Positions 11,161-24,613 of a DNA stretch of 64,000 bases are shown one piece after another (within the stretch, counting starts at the first letter, position 1; every line of letters begins with the position of its first letter). The DNA is taken from NCBI GenBank assembly GCA_030848705.1, contig CM061236.1:59787481-59851480 (forward strand), read 5' to 3'. This stretch comes from Heracleum sosnowskyi. Lineage: Eukaryota; Streptophyta; Magnoliopsida; Apiales; Apiaceae. The notes beneath the pieces are model-generated. The model was not told where the DNA came from. It saw only the letters and a list, made by a program, of their open reading frames with translations, and ran no database searches. Position numbers and translations under genes: made by a program.

Positions 11161-12540
11161 TGAAAGGCATATGTCTAGGCCTATTTGTAAACACAGAGGA
11201 TTCTACTCAACATAAACCAAGATGTAATAAGTAAATAATAAATACAGATGTCACATGAATCTCAGAAGATTATATCTGTCAAGAGAATGGAGATTAAAGT
11301 CATCTACAGTCTTGAAGTAAGTCTACATTGAAAGAAGTTCAATTTATTGTTCAAGCCTCAGTGAAGTATTCAAGGAAGTGGAACTATTTAAAAGTGACAG
11401 AGATTTCAGAAGTGTGACGGAGAAAAATACAGGTTACAGTCCTTGTTAAATAGAAGGAGAAAAGAACCACAGCATAAAGTCAAAGTATGAAGAACAACCA
11501 TTAAAGTTTGTCACTTATGAACCAGACAGTACATGGAGTGTCAACGTCAGCCAGTGGAAGCTCGTCATCAATTTTAGTGGTTCTCAGAATTAGTTTAATT
11601 CTCTTTTAATATTATTATATAAGATAATTAATTATTCTATGAATTAATTCTTTCTGAATTAATTCATGTATTAAATTAATCAATCTAGATCTTAAGTAAT
11701 TTTATGTATAAATTAATTCTCAAGAATTAATTTATTTATGGAATTTATTAAGTCAATAATTTAATTTATTTAATCTGTGAATTAATTCTAAAAGAATTAA
11801 TTCATTTATTAAATCAATTAAAAGTAAAATAATATTAAATCAGTTTTATTTCTATTTCATTTTATACTAGTAGTACTGACCATTTTATACTAGTAGTACT
11901 ATCTGTATTAGTACTACCGATAGTACTACCAATACAAATGGTAAGTACTACCGATAGTACTATTAACTATAATAGATAGTACTGCTAGTAGGAATGCACA
12001 GTATGAGTTTCGCGCGTGAGTTTGGTGTGAGTCAGTTGATTAAATACTTGTATTTGATCAATTGGACAGAACACTTGAAAACATAGAAACAGAGAGAAAG
12101 AACAAAGCATTACATTTTCTCTCTTCTGCCATTAACGCAAGCCAACTGCAAAGCTCAATTAATTTCTTGTAATAAATTCTAGCAAGCAAAGTTATATCCA
12201 ATCAACTAGAATTCAACTACTTGTACTGCTTTGACAATCTAGCGGATCATAATCCCTAGAATTTCTATCGAACTACTTTTTAGTATTCGATCCTTTTATT
12301 ACAAATATAGATAAATTCATGTCGAATTTATTCTAGATTTGTTTTAACAAGAACCTTGTAATCTGTACACTGATTTGTAACACCCTTCAAGTTCAATAGA
12401 GTTGTATTTAACTTGAATCTTGTTTCATTTTATTCCGCATTAAATTTGGTATTGTATTTGTTAAATTTAACAATACAAATTCGATTAAACAGTACTGTTT
12501 GTATTCAACCCCCCTTCTACAAACATATCAGGACCTAACA
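11161..12540 (+). repeat. Copia-1 5' LTR
   Basis: Starts TGAAAGGCAT, ends GGACCTAACA. Holds a cluster of AGTACT palindromes at 11870-11985 and, near the 3' end, the C-rich ATTCAACCCCCCTTCTAC motif common in SIRE-type LTRs. Confidence 0.95.
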
Positions 12541-12556
12541 ATTGGTATCAGAGCCT
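12541..12556 (+). other. Copia-1 primer binding site
   Basis: ATTGGTATCAGAGCC directly after the LTR matches the 3' end of initiator methionine tRNA. Confidence 0.9.
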
Positions 12557-12645
12557 TTTGATTGATATACAAATCAAAGATCCAATTGTTTTGAGATTTT
12601 TTTCTTAAACTCTGAAATTTTTATTATTCCTAAAAATCTCAAAAG

Positions 12646-14886
12646 ATGTCTACTACACAGAAGGTTGGTACAGTAAAGATTCCCATGTTCAGCAAGGAGC
12701 ATTATTCAACGTGGAAGAAGAAAATGCTTCTATTTCTTAAAGTTGCTAATCCTAAATACTTTGATGTGCTGAAGAATGGACCAAAACTTCCTATGATTAT
12801 TGAGGGAGAGCTAATGGAGAATGATGTTGTTACTAGGGCTGCTAGGATGTACCCTAAGGATCCCAAGGACTACACTCCTGATGAAAAAGAGGATGTTACC
12901 TTGGATGCCTGTCTTCAGTTGATCCTTGTTGATTGTCTTGATCCTATCATGCATAATCATGTCCTAAAATGTGATACTGCCAAACACATTTGGGAGACTA
13001 TAGAGATAATCAATGAGGGGACAGAGGAAGTTAGAGAGAATAAGCTGGAAATTCTCACCTCTCAATATGAGCATTTCAGATCAAACCCTGGTGAAGGTAT
13101 CTCTGAGGTTTTTTGAGAGATACAACAAATTAATCAATGATCTGAATCTCAGTGGGAAGCGCTACACTATCAAGGAAATTAACAAGAAGTTCCTACTTAC
13201 ACTTCCACGTCATTTGGAGCACAGAATATCTACCATTAGAGAAGCAAGAGATATTGGAGAGATTGCTTTGGAAAGACTGTATGGTGTTCTGAAGACCTAT
13301 GAGCTGGAACAGATTCAACAGGATGAGTTATATGGAACTGGGAGGATAGTTAGTACTTCTACTGCATTGGCCACTGAAGTCCCACGGAAACTGGAAGTGA
13401 AGGTTGTTCAACCTTCCAGTTCTAACATGAATGTTATTGATGCTGAATATGGATTAACATCCATTGATCAATCTGGTGGTGACTTCTATTCTTTAGAGGA
13501 ACTTGATCAGCTGGAGGATGGTGATTTGTCTTTGATAGTCAGGAAGTTTGGGAAGTTCAGATTCAAGAGGAATCCTAATCTTAAGTTCAGGCCCAAATTT
13601 CAGAGAGGTGGATCTTCCTCTTCAAGTAGCACAAGGGGTGGCTACAAAACTGGAACTGTGGATAGGAGCACAATCAGATGCTATAATTGCAATGAGTTGG
13701 GTCACTTTGCTACTGAATGCAGAAATCCAAAGCAAGTGACAAGAAACACATTTGATTCTAGCAAGAAGAACAAGATTGGGAAAGCCTATGTTGCTGAAGG
13801 AAAGAGCTGGGATGACACTGACAGTGATGAAGAAGCAGGTGAGATTGGGAACCTTGCTTTAGTGGCTAAAGAGGCAAGCACTTCATCTGCATACATGTCA
13901 GAGGTAAAGTTTACTGATACTGAAATGATTCGTCATCTTGGTGGCACCTTAGATTGTGCACGCACTGAAAATGATAGAATAATTCTTTTAAACACAAATC
14001 TTGAAAAGGAAATAAAAGAATTAAAACTAGTGCATGTTAATCAGGATGAACTTATTGAGAAAATTGCATTTCTTGAGAATAGGGTTAAATGTTATATTCA
14101 ACTGGAAACCATTCTTAAAGAAAAGAATAATGTGCTTAATACAAAAGCTAATGCCTATTACAATTCTTGTAAGATGGCTAAAGAGATTCTCAATAAACAA
14201 GCTATGGGTAATCATGTCAGTATAGGTTATGATTATAATGAGGCCATTGGATTGCTTGGAATTAATTCCCATTGTAGAGTCAGAACTGAAGGAAGGGGTG
14301 TTCCATATGTGCTTAAGGGTATTGAAACACCCTTCTGTAAGGAGTCCGAGGCAGAACCTCTGAATGAACACTCTATCATCATTGCAGAGGAGATTCGTGA
14401 AGAAGATCTTGCTTTGGAAGTTGAACAGTCCAACAAGTGTATATCTGATATACCAGTCAAAGTTGTTGCAACTAAAAAGACTAAATCAGATGTCCATAAG
14501 TTGGATCAAAACAACTGTAGGACTAACATGACTGCTGTTAATTCTTCTCATAAAGCATGTGGTGTGATTAATTGCATGCCTTGTGCTTTCAATGTTATGT
14601 ATGCTTATTTTAATAGTAAGCATGTATCTAGTGATAAGACTGCTCCACGTCAACATGTTAATAATAAGAAGCATGTTAAAGCTAAGACTACTAGTCCTCC
14701 TAAGACTAGAGTGGATTCATTTATCCCTAAGCCTACTCAGAAATGTGTTAAGGCTGGATATAAATGGAAACGCTCTTTTGTGAAAGAGGTTGAAGTAGTT
14801 TTAGTTAAAATGTTGTTTTGCCTGACAAAGGCCAGTTCTTTAAGTATGCCGGACCCAATCAGGTTTGGGTTCCGAGGAAGGACTAA
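12646..14886 (+). pseudogene. Copia-1 gag (UBN2-type Gag with CCHC zinc knuckle), frameshifted
   Basis: Nucleocapsid-forming Gag starting at ATG 12646 (MSTTQKVGTVKIPMF). An extra T in a T6 run near 13111-13116 stops the frame; reading goes on one base over to about 14830, where a second indel restores the original frame up to VWVPRKD and a TAA at 14884-14886. A CX2CX4HX4C knuckle (CYNCNELGHFATEC) lies near 13678-13719. A second Cys pair (CGVINCMPC) near 14560-14590 is shared with Copia-2. Pol follows in the -1 frame. Confidence 0.85.
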
Positions 14887-17800
14887 TCAATTTGATATTG
14901 CAGGGAGTTAAACAGGTAAACCGTGTTATGTGGATTCTTGACAGTGGCTGTTCAAGGCATATGACCGGAGATAGAGCCCTGCTATCAGATTTGGTTGAGA
15001 AAGCTGGCCCAATAGTTACCTTTGGAGATGACAGCAAGGGTATTACGAAAGGATATGGCTGTTTGAAGTACGGAAATGTTGTCATTGAAGATGTATCACT
15101 TGTGGAAGGTCTGAAGTTCAATCTTATCAACATCAATCATTTCTGTGACAGAGGATATGCTGTTTCCTTTGAAAGAGAGAAGTGTCAGATCCTTCATAAG
15201 AAGAATGGAAAGCCTGCTCTTCAAGGAGTAAGGAAAGGTGACTTGTTCATAGCTGATCTGAACTCTGGATCCAAAGATGAAGTTAATTGTTTTTATGCTA
15301 AAGCTTCATCAGATGAAAGTTGGCTATGGCACAAGAAGATGTCTCACCTTAACTTCAAAACAATGAACTCTTTAGTCAAGAGGGAATTGGTTAGAGGTTT
15401 GCCTCAAATGGAATTTACACAGGAAGGACTGTGTGAGGCATGTCAGAAAGGAAAGTCAAAGAAAGCTTCTCACAAGGGCACTGACACATCATCAATAACT
15501 GAACCACTTCAGCTACTGCACATGGATTTGTTTGGTCCAGTTAATGTGATGTCCATGTCAAAGAAACAATATGCACTTGTGATTGTTGATGACTATTCAA
15601 AATATACATGGGTTTTATTCCTACATTCCAAGGATGAGACCCCACACCTGGTGATTGACCATATAAAGTTGATTGAGCTGGATTCTAGATTCCCTGTTAG
15701 AGCCATAAGGTCAGATAATGGTACTGAATTCAAGAATGCCATTCTAAATGATTTTTGTGCTGATAAAGGAATAACAAGACAGTATTCTGCCCCTAGAACT
15801 CCGCAACAAAATGGAGTGGTGGAAAGAAAGAATCGTACTTTGATTGAAGCTGCTAGGACTATGTTAAGTGAGTCCAAACTTCCAACGTACTTTTGGGCTG
15901 AAGCAGCGAATACAGCTTGTTATACTCAGAATCAAACTTTAATCAACAAGGACTTAATGAAGACTCCTTATGAGATCATGAACAACAAGAAACCAACTGT
16001 CAAGTACTTTCATGTATTTGGAGCAAAATGCTTTGTGCTTATAGATGACAATGTGAAACGTGGCAAGTTTGATGCGAAGGCACAAGAAGCTATTTTTGTT
16101 GGTTATTCCAGATGATCTTACAGAGTCTACTTGGTTGGCAGTCACACAGTAAAGGAAAGTGTCAATGTTACTTTTGATGACACTAAGTTCCCTAATATCC
16201 AAAAAGAAGATTCATCTGAGAAGCTGAAGTTTGATAACTTGCCAGACTCAGAATCAGATGATGTAGCCCCACCTGAAGTTATTGCTGGTAATGATAATAA
16301 CAATGATGATAATGATCATGGTGGTGGTGGTGGAAACACTGGTAACAATGGAGATACCACCAACACTGGAGAAGAATCATCAAGGCAATCAAGCAACAAC
16401 TCAGGGGGAGCAAATGAAGGATCATCTAGTCACTCACAACATCAAAGTGAATTTCAAGGCGAATCATCAAGATCAAATCTTCCAAGACAGATTGTATGGA
16501 ATAGAGCTCATCCTTTTGAGCTGATCATTGGTGATCCAGGTGTTGGAGTTAAAACTAGAAGTGCAACTCAGAATGAATGTCATTATTCAGCATTTCTATC
16601 TGAAATGGAGCCAAAGAAAACTGAAGAAGCACTGACTGATCCAGATTGGGTGATTCCTATGCAAGATGAACTCAATTAGTTTGAACAACAACAAGTCTGG
16701 AAACTGGTACCCAGGCCAAAGAACAAGAAAGTAGTTGGTACAAGATGGGTATACAGGAACAAGCTAGATGAGGATGGCATTGTTACAAGGAACAAGGCAA
16801 GACTGGTTGCACAAGGGTATTCTCAAGCTGAAGGCATTGATTATGATGAAACCTATGCACCAGTGACTAGACTTGAGGCCATCAGGATGTTCTTAGCATT
16901 TGCAGCTTATTCCAATTTGAAAGTCTATCAAATGGATGTTAAGAGTGCATTCCTGAATGGTGAGCTAGATGAAGAAGTGTATGTGGAACAGCCCCCTGGC
17001 TTTGAAAATCAGGAGTTGCTGGACTTTGTGTACTTTCTCTTCAAGGCTATCTATGGTCTCAAACAAGCCCCAAGAAAATGGTATGACACTCTCTCTGGTT
17101 TTCTTTTAGAAAATGGTTTTGTTAGAGGTATCATAGACAAAACTCTTTTTTCAAAGAAACACAAAAGTGATATGATATTAGTCCAAGTCTATGTGGATGA
17201 CATCATATTTGGGTCTACTAATGATAATCTCTGTAAGAGATTTGCTGAGCTTATGCAGAGTAAGTTTGAAATGAGTATGATGGGTAAGCTGAAGTTCTTT
17301 CTTGGATTGCAAGTAAGTCAAAGGTCAAATGGTATATTTATTTGTCAATCCAAGTATCTTAAAGAACTCCTCAAGAAGTATCACATGGAGGATTCAGCAT
17401 CAGAAAGGACTCCATCTTCAACAGCCATGAAACTTGGAGCTTCTGACAATTCTATCAAGGTAGATGTTACAAGCTACAGAGGTATGATTGGCTCCTTACT
17501 CTATCTTACTGCTAGTAGACCAGATATTATGTATTCTACATGTTTGTGTGCAAGGTTCCAAGCGGACCCTAGAGATGTACATTTCGTTGCTGTGAAAAGA
17601 ATCTTGAGATATCTTAAGGGTACACCTAATCTAGGTATCTGGTACCCTAAAGATTCTGGTTTTAATCTTGTTGGATATACAGATTCTGATTATGCAGGTA
17701 GTGTTGTGGATAGAAAGAGTACCTCTGGGAGTTGTCAATTCCTAGGAGGTAGGTTGATTTCCTAGTATAGCAAGAAACAGCAAACAGTTTCCAATTCAAC

Positions 17801-18140
17801 AGCAGAAGCTGAATATATTGCTGCTGGAAGCTGTTGTGCTCAGATCTTATGGATAAGGAATCAATTAAAGGACTATGGCTTTGCATTAGACAAAATTCCT
17901 ATTTTGTGTGATAAAACAAGTGCCATAGCAATCTCCAACAACCCTGTGCAGCACTCGAGAACAAAGCACATTGATATCAGGTATCATTTTATCAGAGAGC
18001 ATGTCATGAATGGAACTGTGGAGTTACGCTTTGTACCCACAGAAGAACAGACTGCAGATATATTCACTAAATCTATTGATGAATCCACATTTATCAAGTT
18101 AGTTGGTAAATTGGGTATGTTAAACAGTCTTAGTGATTAA
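14865..18140 (+). pseudogene. Copia-1 pol (protease, integrase, RT, RNase H), three stops
   Basis: One continuous frame. In order: protease motif WILDSGCSRHMTG near 14930; GAG-pre-integrase LWHKKMSHLNF near 15325; integrase core with HMDLFGPV, IRSDNGTEF and the catalytic Glu in VVERKNRT; reverse transcriptase with YQMDVKSAFLNGEL and the catalytic YVDD near 17190; RNase H with YTDSDYAG and AEAEYIAAGS. In-frame stops lie at 16113 (TGA), 16677 (TAG, where Copia-2 has Gln) and 17763 (TAG, where Copia-2 has Trp). All catalytic residues are readable, so decay is recent. It ends at 18140 with LGMLNSLSD. Confidence 0.9.
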
Positions 18141-18953
18141 CAATATCTCTGTCATGTTTGTTCTCTCAATAAATTCATTTTCTCTTGTCATTTAACTGAT
18201 ATTTTCTGCCAATTCTCATTTAATATTACATACTTGTAAATTTAAATAGCTATGAATAATTTATTTTCTTTAAAAATATTTTTCTCATATTTTTTAAGTG
18301 GAGAAATGTATTTTTATTGAAAATATATTTATTTAGAATTATTTAGGTGTTTTTCAGATTGTAAATATTGTTGTTTAAACTTTTCTGCAGGTTTATATTA
18401 ATTTTATGCATTTCTATAATATTCTGCATATTTTTCTATGATTTATGGAATTTTCTGTGAATTTTTCTAGAATTGTAATTATTTTTCATGCATTTTTTAT
18501 TCATTTTCTGTAAAGTTTCAGTAATTTTCAGCATTTTCTTTTTATTTAGAACAGTTTTTCTATTTTATTTTCTGATTTCCGTTAGTATTACTAGTTTTGA
18601 ACTAGTAGTACTATCGGTAGTACTATCCCCTGATAGTACTACCAGTTCTTTTATTAGTTCTGCTAGTTTTTTTTATTTTTGTTTTTTTCTTTTAATTCTT
18701 AGTACTACCGTAGTCTTTTAATAGTACTGCTAAGTCATTTTTTTTCTGTTTATAGTACTACCGTTTTTTTCATTTCCTTTTATTCTTTTTCTGTTTTATT
18801 TCCTTAGTACTACCGTGTCTTGATAGTAGTACTAGGATTATTTCATTTTTTTTTTATTATTTCATTTTATCTTTTTTTTTGTTTTATTCTGATAGTACTA
18901 CCGAGTTTTTCATAGTACTATTAGTTCCTTTTTACTGAGTACTATCAGGTTTT

Positions 18954-18984
<31 letters not shown>

Positions 18985-19451
18985 TCTTCACCATAGTAAT
19001 TCAACAGTTCATGTTTTAACATAACTGCCGTTTTTAATATTCTCTCTCTTTTACTTATCAAGAAACGAATTGCTGCCCAATTCATTTCATTTTTACGGAT
19101 TCGATTCTTGATAGTTTTGAAAACTAAGACCATCACTGTGTTCATCTTCTCAAGCCCATTAATTTGAGTGTCTAAAATCCAGATTTCTTCAAGTTTTTGT
19201 GTTCTTGAGTTTTTGGATTCCAAGGGTTTTGGGATTCGTTTTTAGGGTTTTAAAAGTGAGTTTTTGATTCTAAAAATATCAGTGTGTGTGGTTTTTGTCA
19301 AGGATTAACATACTTAAATTTGATAATTTTTGGAGAACTTTGAAAATTTGGATTTTTAATTAATTTTTATTAATTTTAAAATCCTTAAATTCGAATTATT
19401 CATAATTATTTGAGTTTTTGATTTTCTGTGTTAACCTTTGCTTAGTTTATT
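18141..19451 (+). other. Copia-1 pol-ORF2 spacer with AGTACT motif cluster
   Basis: T-rich non-coding 1.3 kb. Between 18600 and 18945 there are 11 AGTACT hexamers, mostly as TAGTACTACCG or its complement. An (AT)13 run occupies 18955-18980. No ORF of note. The last 470 bases probably form the leader of an ORF2 transcript. Confidence 0.85.
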
Positions 19452-22400
19452 ATGGCTCAGAATTTTGAGGTTGTTAAAAACAATTACATTGGGTATTTTG
19501 ATCCTTTGAAATGCCCGGTTGATCGTTTTCGACCTTGGATTCAGTTTTTAAATTCGCAGTGTTGTGTTAGTCGTGCTATATGTTTATCTGCTGATTTAAA
19601 GATTGAACCACTGAGATTATTGTGTTCTAGTGCTGTAATTTCTGATGATTTGAATTCTATATCTTTCACAATTGAGCACACACGGTACACTATTACTGAG
19701 GGATTGTTTTGTGAAGTTTTTCAACTTCCTAGGGACAACTTTGATAGGACTCCTTCTGATATTGAATTAATTCAGTTTTCAACAGAATTCATTATCAAGG
19801 TCCTTTGGAGTTGCCCAAACTCAGTAAAGCTAATTTGGTCTGTGAATGGGATGTCTTATTTGATACTTTAGCTAAGGTTTTCAGCAATTGTACTAAAATC
19901 AACTTTCAAAATATTCCATCTTTGTTGCAGTACATTGCTTATGCTATTGTGTTTAATGTTAGACTTAACATTGGTCATATTATCTGGAGTCTTATAGTTA
20001 GGAGAGTATCTAATGCCAGGATTGATCATGATAGTGGTAGAAAAGTCAGGTGTTTCTATCATAGATTTCTCACTATCTTAATCAATCATGTGCTATCTGA
20101 TGCTCACAAGGAGTTGTTTTTAAATGCTGTATCTATTCCTTCTCCTACTACTTCTAGTAAGTTCTATCAAAGACTCCACACTTCTCAAAAATTGAACATG
20201 ACACCAGTGGTAGTCAGCCCATTCATGGCACATTTCATTAACCTTCCTACTTTTGAACCTTTTGTTCCTGATCAACAACTAGTCATTGCAGCTGGAACTT
20301 CAGAGGAACTGCCAATACAGGTAATACATCCTATCTCTGGATCATCTGGCACCTTTGCTAAAGCCCAAGTGGTTGATAGGACAGACCAAGAGGTTGTAGA
20401 ACCACAATCTCTAACCCAGGTCAGAGAGCCAAACACTGTGTCTAATCCTTTAATCTCTCAACCTGAAACTGCTTCTTTAATAAGACAAAGGTCTAGTAGT
20501 GAACAAACACTGAGTGCACCCACAGCTCTGTCTCCACCACTAAAGAAAAGGAAAACCTATAGAGAGACATCTGTAAGCCCATCCATGTCCTCCCAACAGG
20601 ATATGGACTTTGAAATGGCCATTGAACAGTCTCTGAAGACATCCTCTCAACAGGATGAATCTATTGAAATTCGCCATCGGACCCTGGCAACCTGTAATGA
20701 GTCAAGCACTCTCCCATTACTCACAATGGGAGAAGACATCCAAATAGAAGAAACTCAGGACACGTTGTTAGGAGAGCACTTAGGATCTGAAACAGTGCCT
20801 ACCATTGTCACGGTAGAAGTGCCTTCACAGGCATCAGAGGGAAAATCTGATTCTTTGCCACCTATAATAGAATCATTTTCTCCCCTCCCAGAGGGAACAT
20901 CTCTAGCTCCCTTAAGGGATTTTTCACTCGCAGTTTTTACTGGAGAAAGTGAAAGGCAACCTGGTGAGTCTGTCTCTGAAGCAATTCAGTATACAATGTC
21001 AAATATTTTGACATACTCAACCAGGGATCGGGATTTGCGAACTCCCATTGCACCACCACTGACCTCTCTTGAAGGGGCTAGGGTGATTTCTATTGCATGT
21101 ACTCAATCTGATAACTTGGAAAGACAACTAGTGATTAGAGATCAAAATCAAACAGAAAGTGATACACAAGCACGTGAGTTGAGTGAAACACCACTGAGAG
21201 AAATTGAAGTGAGTGCACACACTGACACAAACACTGCTTCTTTGTTAGCTCAGATAGCTGCTCTACAGAAACAACTGCAAGAAACCCAGGCTGAGAAGGA
21301 AATTCTTAAAGCACAAGTGGTTGAATGGTCTTCTTCTTCCACCTCTGTAACAAATCAGCTGGGTTTGATTAAAGATGATATTGAAAGCTTGAAGACTACT
21401 CTCCTACCAAAGATCAATGCTGTTCAGCAATCTCAAGTACTTTTGGCTTCAGACGTCTCTGATCTTACAACGTCAAATGTTGATCAGTTTGCTGCCATTA
21501 CTGCTCAAGTGGATTTTGTTCAGCAAACCGTTGATGAAAACCAATGGTTTAATGATCAAAGATTCTCTAAAATTGAAGGTGGAATGGAGCATCGGAACGA
21601 AGGGATGAAGCATCTGTACGCTATGATAAAGAAGTCACATCAACCTACAGTTGAACAAAGAGAATTCTTTGAGGGTGATGATGAAGATAAGGATGATGAT
21701 GCTGATGAAGGAGGAGATGGAGGAGAGAGGAGAGAAGAAATAGGAGATATAAGGAGAACATCTGAGGTGAATCCTAGGGCTTCCAAAGCTCAAACTGTAG
21801 AGGATTCCTCAACTAAGGGGGAGAAGAAAGGAGAAGAAAGAGGAAGAGAAGCTGGAGGAGCTTCTGGAAAGGATAAGGGGAAAGGTAAACAATCAATGGA
21901 GGAGTCTGCTTTTGATGATGCCTACTACTACCATGGTGAGCACGATGATTTTCAATTTGATATGTCTGGTAATCTGGAGAAGACTATCCCTGAAGAACCT
22001 ATTGGTGAGGAGGAGGTTGAAGAAGTGGCTAACTTTGATGATTGGGAAGATGAAGCTGATCTATACACACCTGACCCTTTGTTTGAGAAGGAGTTGAAGA
22101 AACAACAAGCAGAGCTAAGGAGAAAGGAGGATGAGAATGCTAAGGTCTCCGACATCATATCTCAGAAGCTAAAGATTCAAAAGGCTGAACATGAAGACAA
22201 ACAACGTCTTCATAGTATTCATGTCAAAGAAAGGAGATTGGATGTGAGGATGAAGCAAGGAAGCCATTGGGATAAAGCAAGGGAGATGTTTGATATCCCT
22301 CAGAGAGGCACACACAATGATGCTACTTTTCTGAAGTTGCTTGAGAAGATCAGAACTGTTAATCCAGACAATTCATTATATATGAAGGCATTGAAGGAAG

Positions 22401-22969
22401 ATATTCTAAGGATTACGTCTGCATTTGATCAAGTGAGGCAAGAACTGTACATTTATGTCTCAAGTGCTCTTGAAGGATCATTCACCGTCTCTCTTGAACT
22501 ACTCCAAAGAAGATCTCTCTCTGAATTGTGGATTCTAATGAGTAAGGTAAAGAGATCTTCTTGCTTGAACGAGCTTCTGTATGACCGGCTGAGAGATTCA
22601 GCTATGAAGGCCAGCCCTCAAGTTGTACTTTTTCCTTATGAAGTCAAAATCTACCGAGGTACAACTTTGGAGACTGTAAGGCTGGATCCTGATTCTTTGA
22701 AGCTACAGACTGCTATGCAACTGGTGAAGTTGGAGAATCTTCTTAGAACTTCAGGGTTTGCTTCTGTAGAGAAGTCTGAAGTTGCTGATATGATTTCAGA
22801 CTACTGCACGGAGAAAGTTCCAAGGTATGCTCAGATGAAGAATAGATTGAAGAAGATCACCACTCAACCAGTAATGCCAAGTGGCGTGGTTTCTGAAATT
22901 GATCGTGTCCTTGACAAAGATCTTCTAGTCACCTTGCAAGAAGCTGAAGAAGGTGAAATTAGAGACTAA
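19452..22969 (+). pseudogene. Copia-1 ORF2 (SIRE-type second ORF), one frameshift
   Basis: Starts at ATG 19452 (MAQNFEVVKNN). A one-base loss near 19785-19790 shifts the frame; translation is then open to the stop at 22967-22969, about 1170 codons in all. The N-terminal 250 residues contain LLQYIAYAIVFNVRLNIG and CFYHRFL, a pattern like the 'putative plant transposon protein' domain (PF20167-like, from memory). The middle is Ser/Thr/Glu-rich with a coiled coil near 21240-21320 and an acidic/basic stretch near 21660-21900. The last 330 residues form a conserved charged domain ending EAEEGEIRD. In SIRE1 the ORF at this place was called envelope-like; I see no signal peptide or clear membrane anchor here. 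Confidence 0.75.
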
Positions 22970-23217
22970 AGGCATGATGTAGTTAGCTCAATTTGTAAAT
23001 GTTATATGTTTAGAGCTAGGTAAATCAAGATAGGGAAATTTATCATTTGTTCAGTCTAGAGGAACATCTATCTTGTATTTATCTTTATTTTTTGAATCTG
23101 GATATTGTTATATTTAATCCAGAAATTTTTATTATTTGCTTGGCTCTTAAAAGTCTTATCTTTTCTTGTTTTACTTGAGTTATCCTCTAGAGTATTTGGT
23201 TGTTATTGTCTAACAAA

Positions 23218-23232
23218 CAAATAGGGGGAGAT
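23218..23232 (+). other. Copia-1 polypurine tract
   Basis: AAATAGGGGGAGAT immediately before the 3' LTR. Confidence 0.85.
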
Positions 23233-24613
23233 TGAAAGGCATATGTCTAGGCCTATTTGTAAACACAGAGGATTCTACTCAACATAAACCAAGATGTAAT
23301 AAGTAAATAATAAATACAGATGTCACAGGAATCTCAGAAGATTATATCTGTCAAGAGAATGGAGATTAAAGTCATCTACAGTCTTGAAGTAAGTCTACAT
23401 TGAAAGAAGTTCAATTTATTGTTCAAGCCTCAGTGAAGTATTCAAGAAAGTGGAACTATTTAAAAGTGACAGAGATTTCAGAAGTGTGACGGAGAAAAAT
23501 ACAGGTTACAGTCCTTGTTAAATAGAAGGAGAAAAGAACCACAACATAAAGTCAAAGTATGAAGAACAACCATTAAAGTTTGTCACTCATGAACCAGACA
23601 GTACATGGAGTGTCAACGTCAGCCAGTGGAAGCTCGTCATCAATTTTAGTGGTTCTCAGAATTAGTTTAATTCTCTTTTAATATTATTCTATAAGATAAT
23701 TAATTTAATCTATGAATTAATTCTTTCCGAATTAATTCATGTATTAAATTAATCAATCTAGATCTTAAGTAATTTTATGTATAAATTAATTCTCAAGAAT
23801 TAATTTATTTATGGAATTAACTAAGTCAATAATTTAATTTATTTAATCTGTGAATTAATTCTAAAAGAATTAATTCATTTATTAAATCAATTAAAAGTAA
23901 AATAATATTAAATCAGTTTTATTTCTATTTCATTTTATACTAGTAGTACCGACCATTTTATACTAGTAGTACTATCTGTATTAGTACTACCGATAGTAAT
24001 ACCAATACAAATGGTAAGTACTACCGATAGTACTATTAACTATAATAGATAGTACTGCTAGTAGAAATGCACAGTATGAGTTTGGCGCGTGAGTTTGGTG
24101 TGAGTCAGTTGATTAAATACTTGTATTTGATCAATTGGACAGAACACTTGAAAACATAGAAACAGACAGAAAGAACAAAGCATTACATTTTCTCTCTTCT
24201 GCCATTAACGCAAGCCAACTGCAAAGCTCAATTAATTTCTTGTAATAAATTCTAGCAAGCAAAGTTATATCCAATCAACTAGAATTCAATTACTTGTACT
24301 GCTTTGACAATCTAGCGGATCATAATCCCTAGAATTTCTATCGAACTACTCTTTAGTATTCGATCCTTTTATTACAAATATAGATAAATTCATGTTGAAT
24401 TTATTCTAGATTTGTTTTAACAAGAACCTTGTAATCTGTACACTGATTTGTAACACCCTTCAAGTTCAATAGAGTTGTATTTAACTTGAATCTTGTTTCA
24501 TTTTATTCCGCATTAAATTTGGTATTGTATTTGTTAAATTCAACAATACAAATTCGATTAAACGGTACTGTTTATATTCAACCCCCCTTCTACAAACATA
24601 TCAGGACCTAACA
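23233..24613 (+). repeat. Copia-1 3' LTR
   Basis: Same ends as the 5' LTR; AGTACT cluster at about 23940-24065. One difference alters a motif copy (AGTACTACC in the 5' LTR, AGTAATACC here). Confidence 0.95.

Larger units (their letters stand above)
11161..24613 (+). mobile_element. Copia-1: SIRE/Maximus-type LTR retrotransposon, 13.45 kb
   Basis: Complete element with two LTRs of about 1380 bases, TG...CA ends, 5-base target duplication ATCTC (11156-11160 and 24614-24618), initiator-Met tRNA primer site, polypurine tract, gag, pol and a second ORF. The LTRs differ at roughly 20-25 positions (about 1.6 per cent by eye). Gag and pol carry frameshifts and stops, so this copy is defective. It lies in the 3' end of the Tat pol gene. 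Confidence 0.95.

Noticed and set aside
13548..13739. Small ORF within gag
   Set aside because: Out-of-frame shadow of the gag reading frame.
19452..22969. True envelope gene in Copia-1
   Set aside because: No signal peptide, no convincing transmembrane anchor or furin site; called ORF2 instead.
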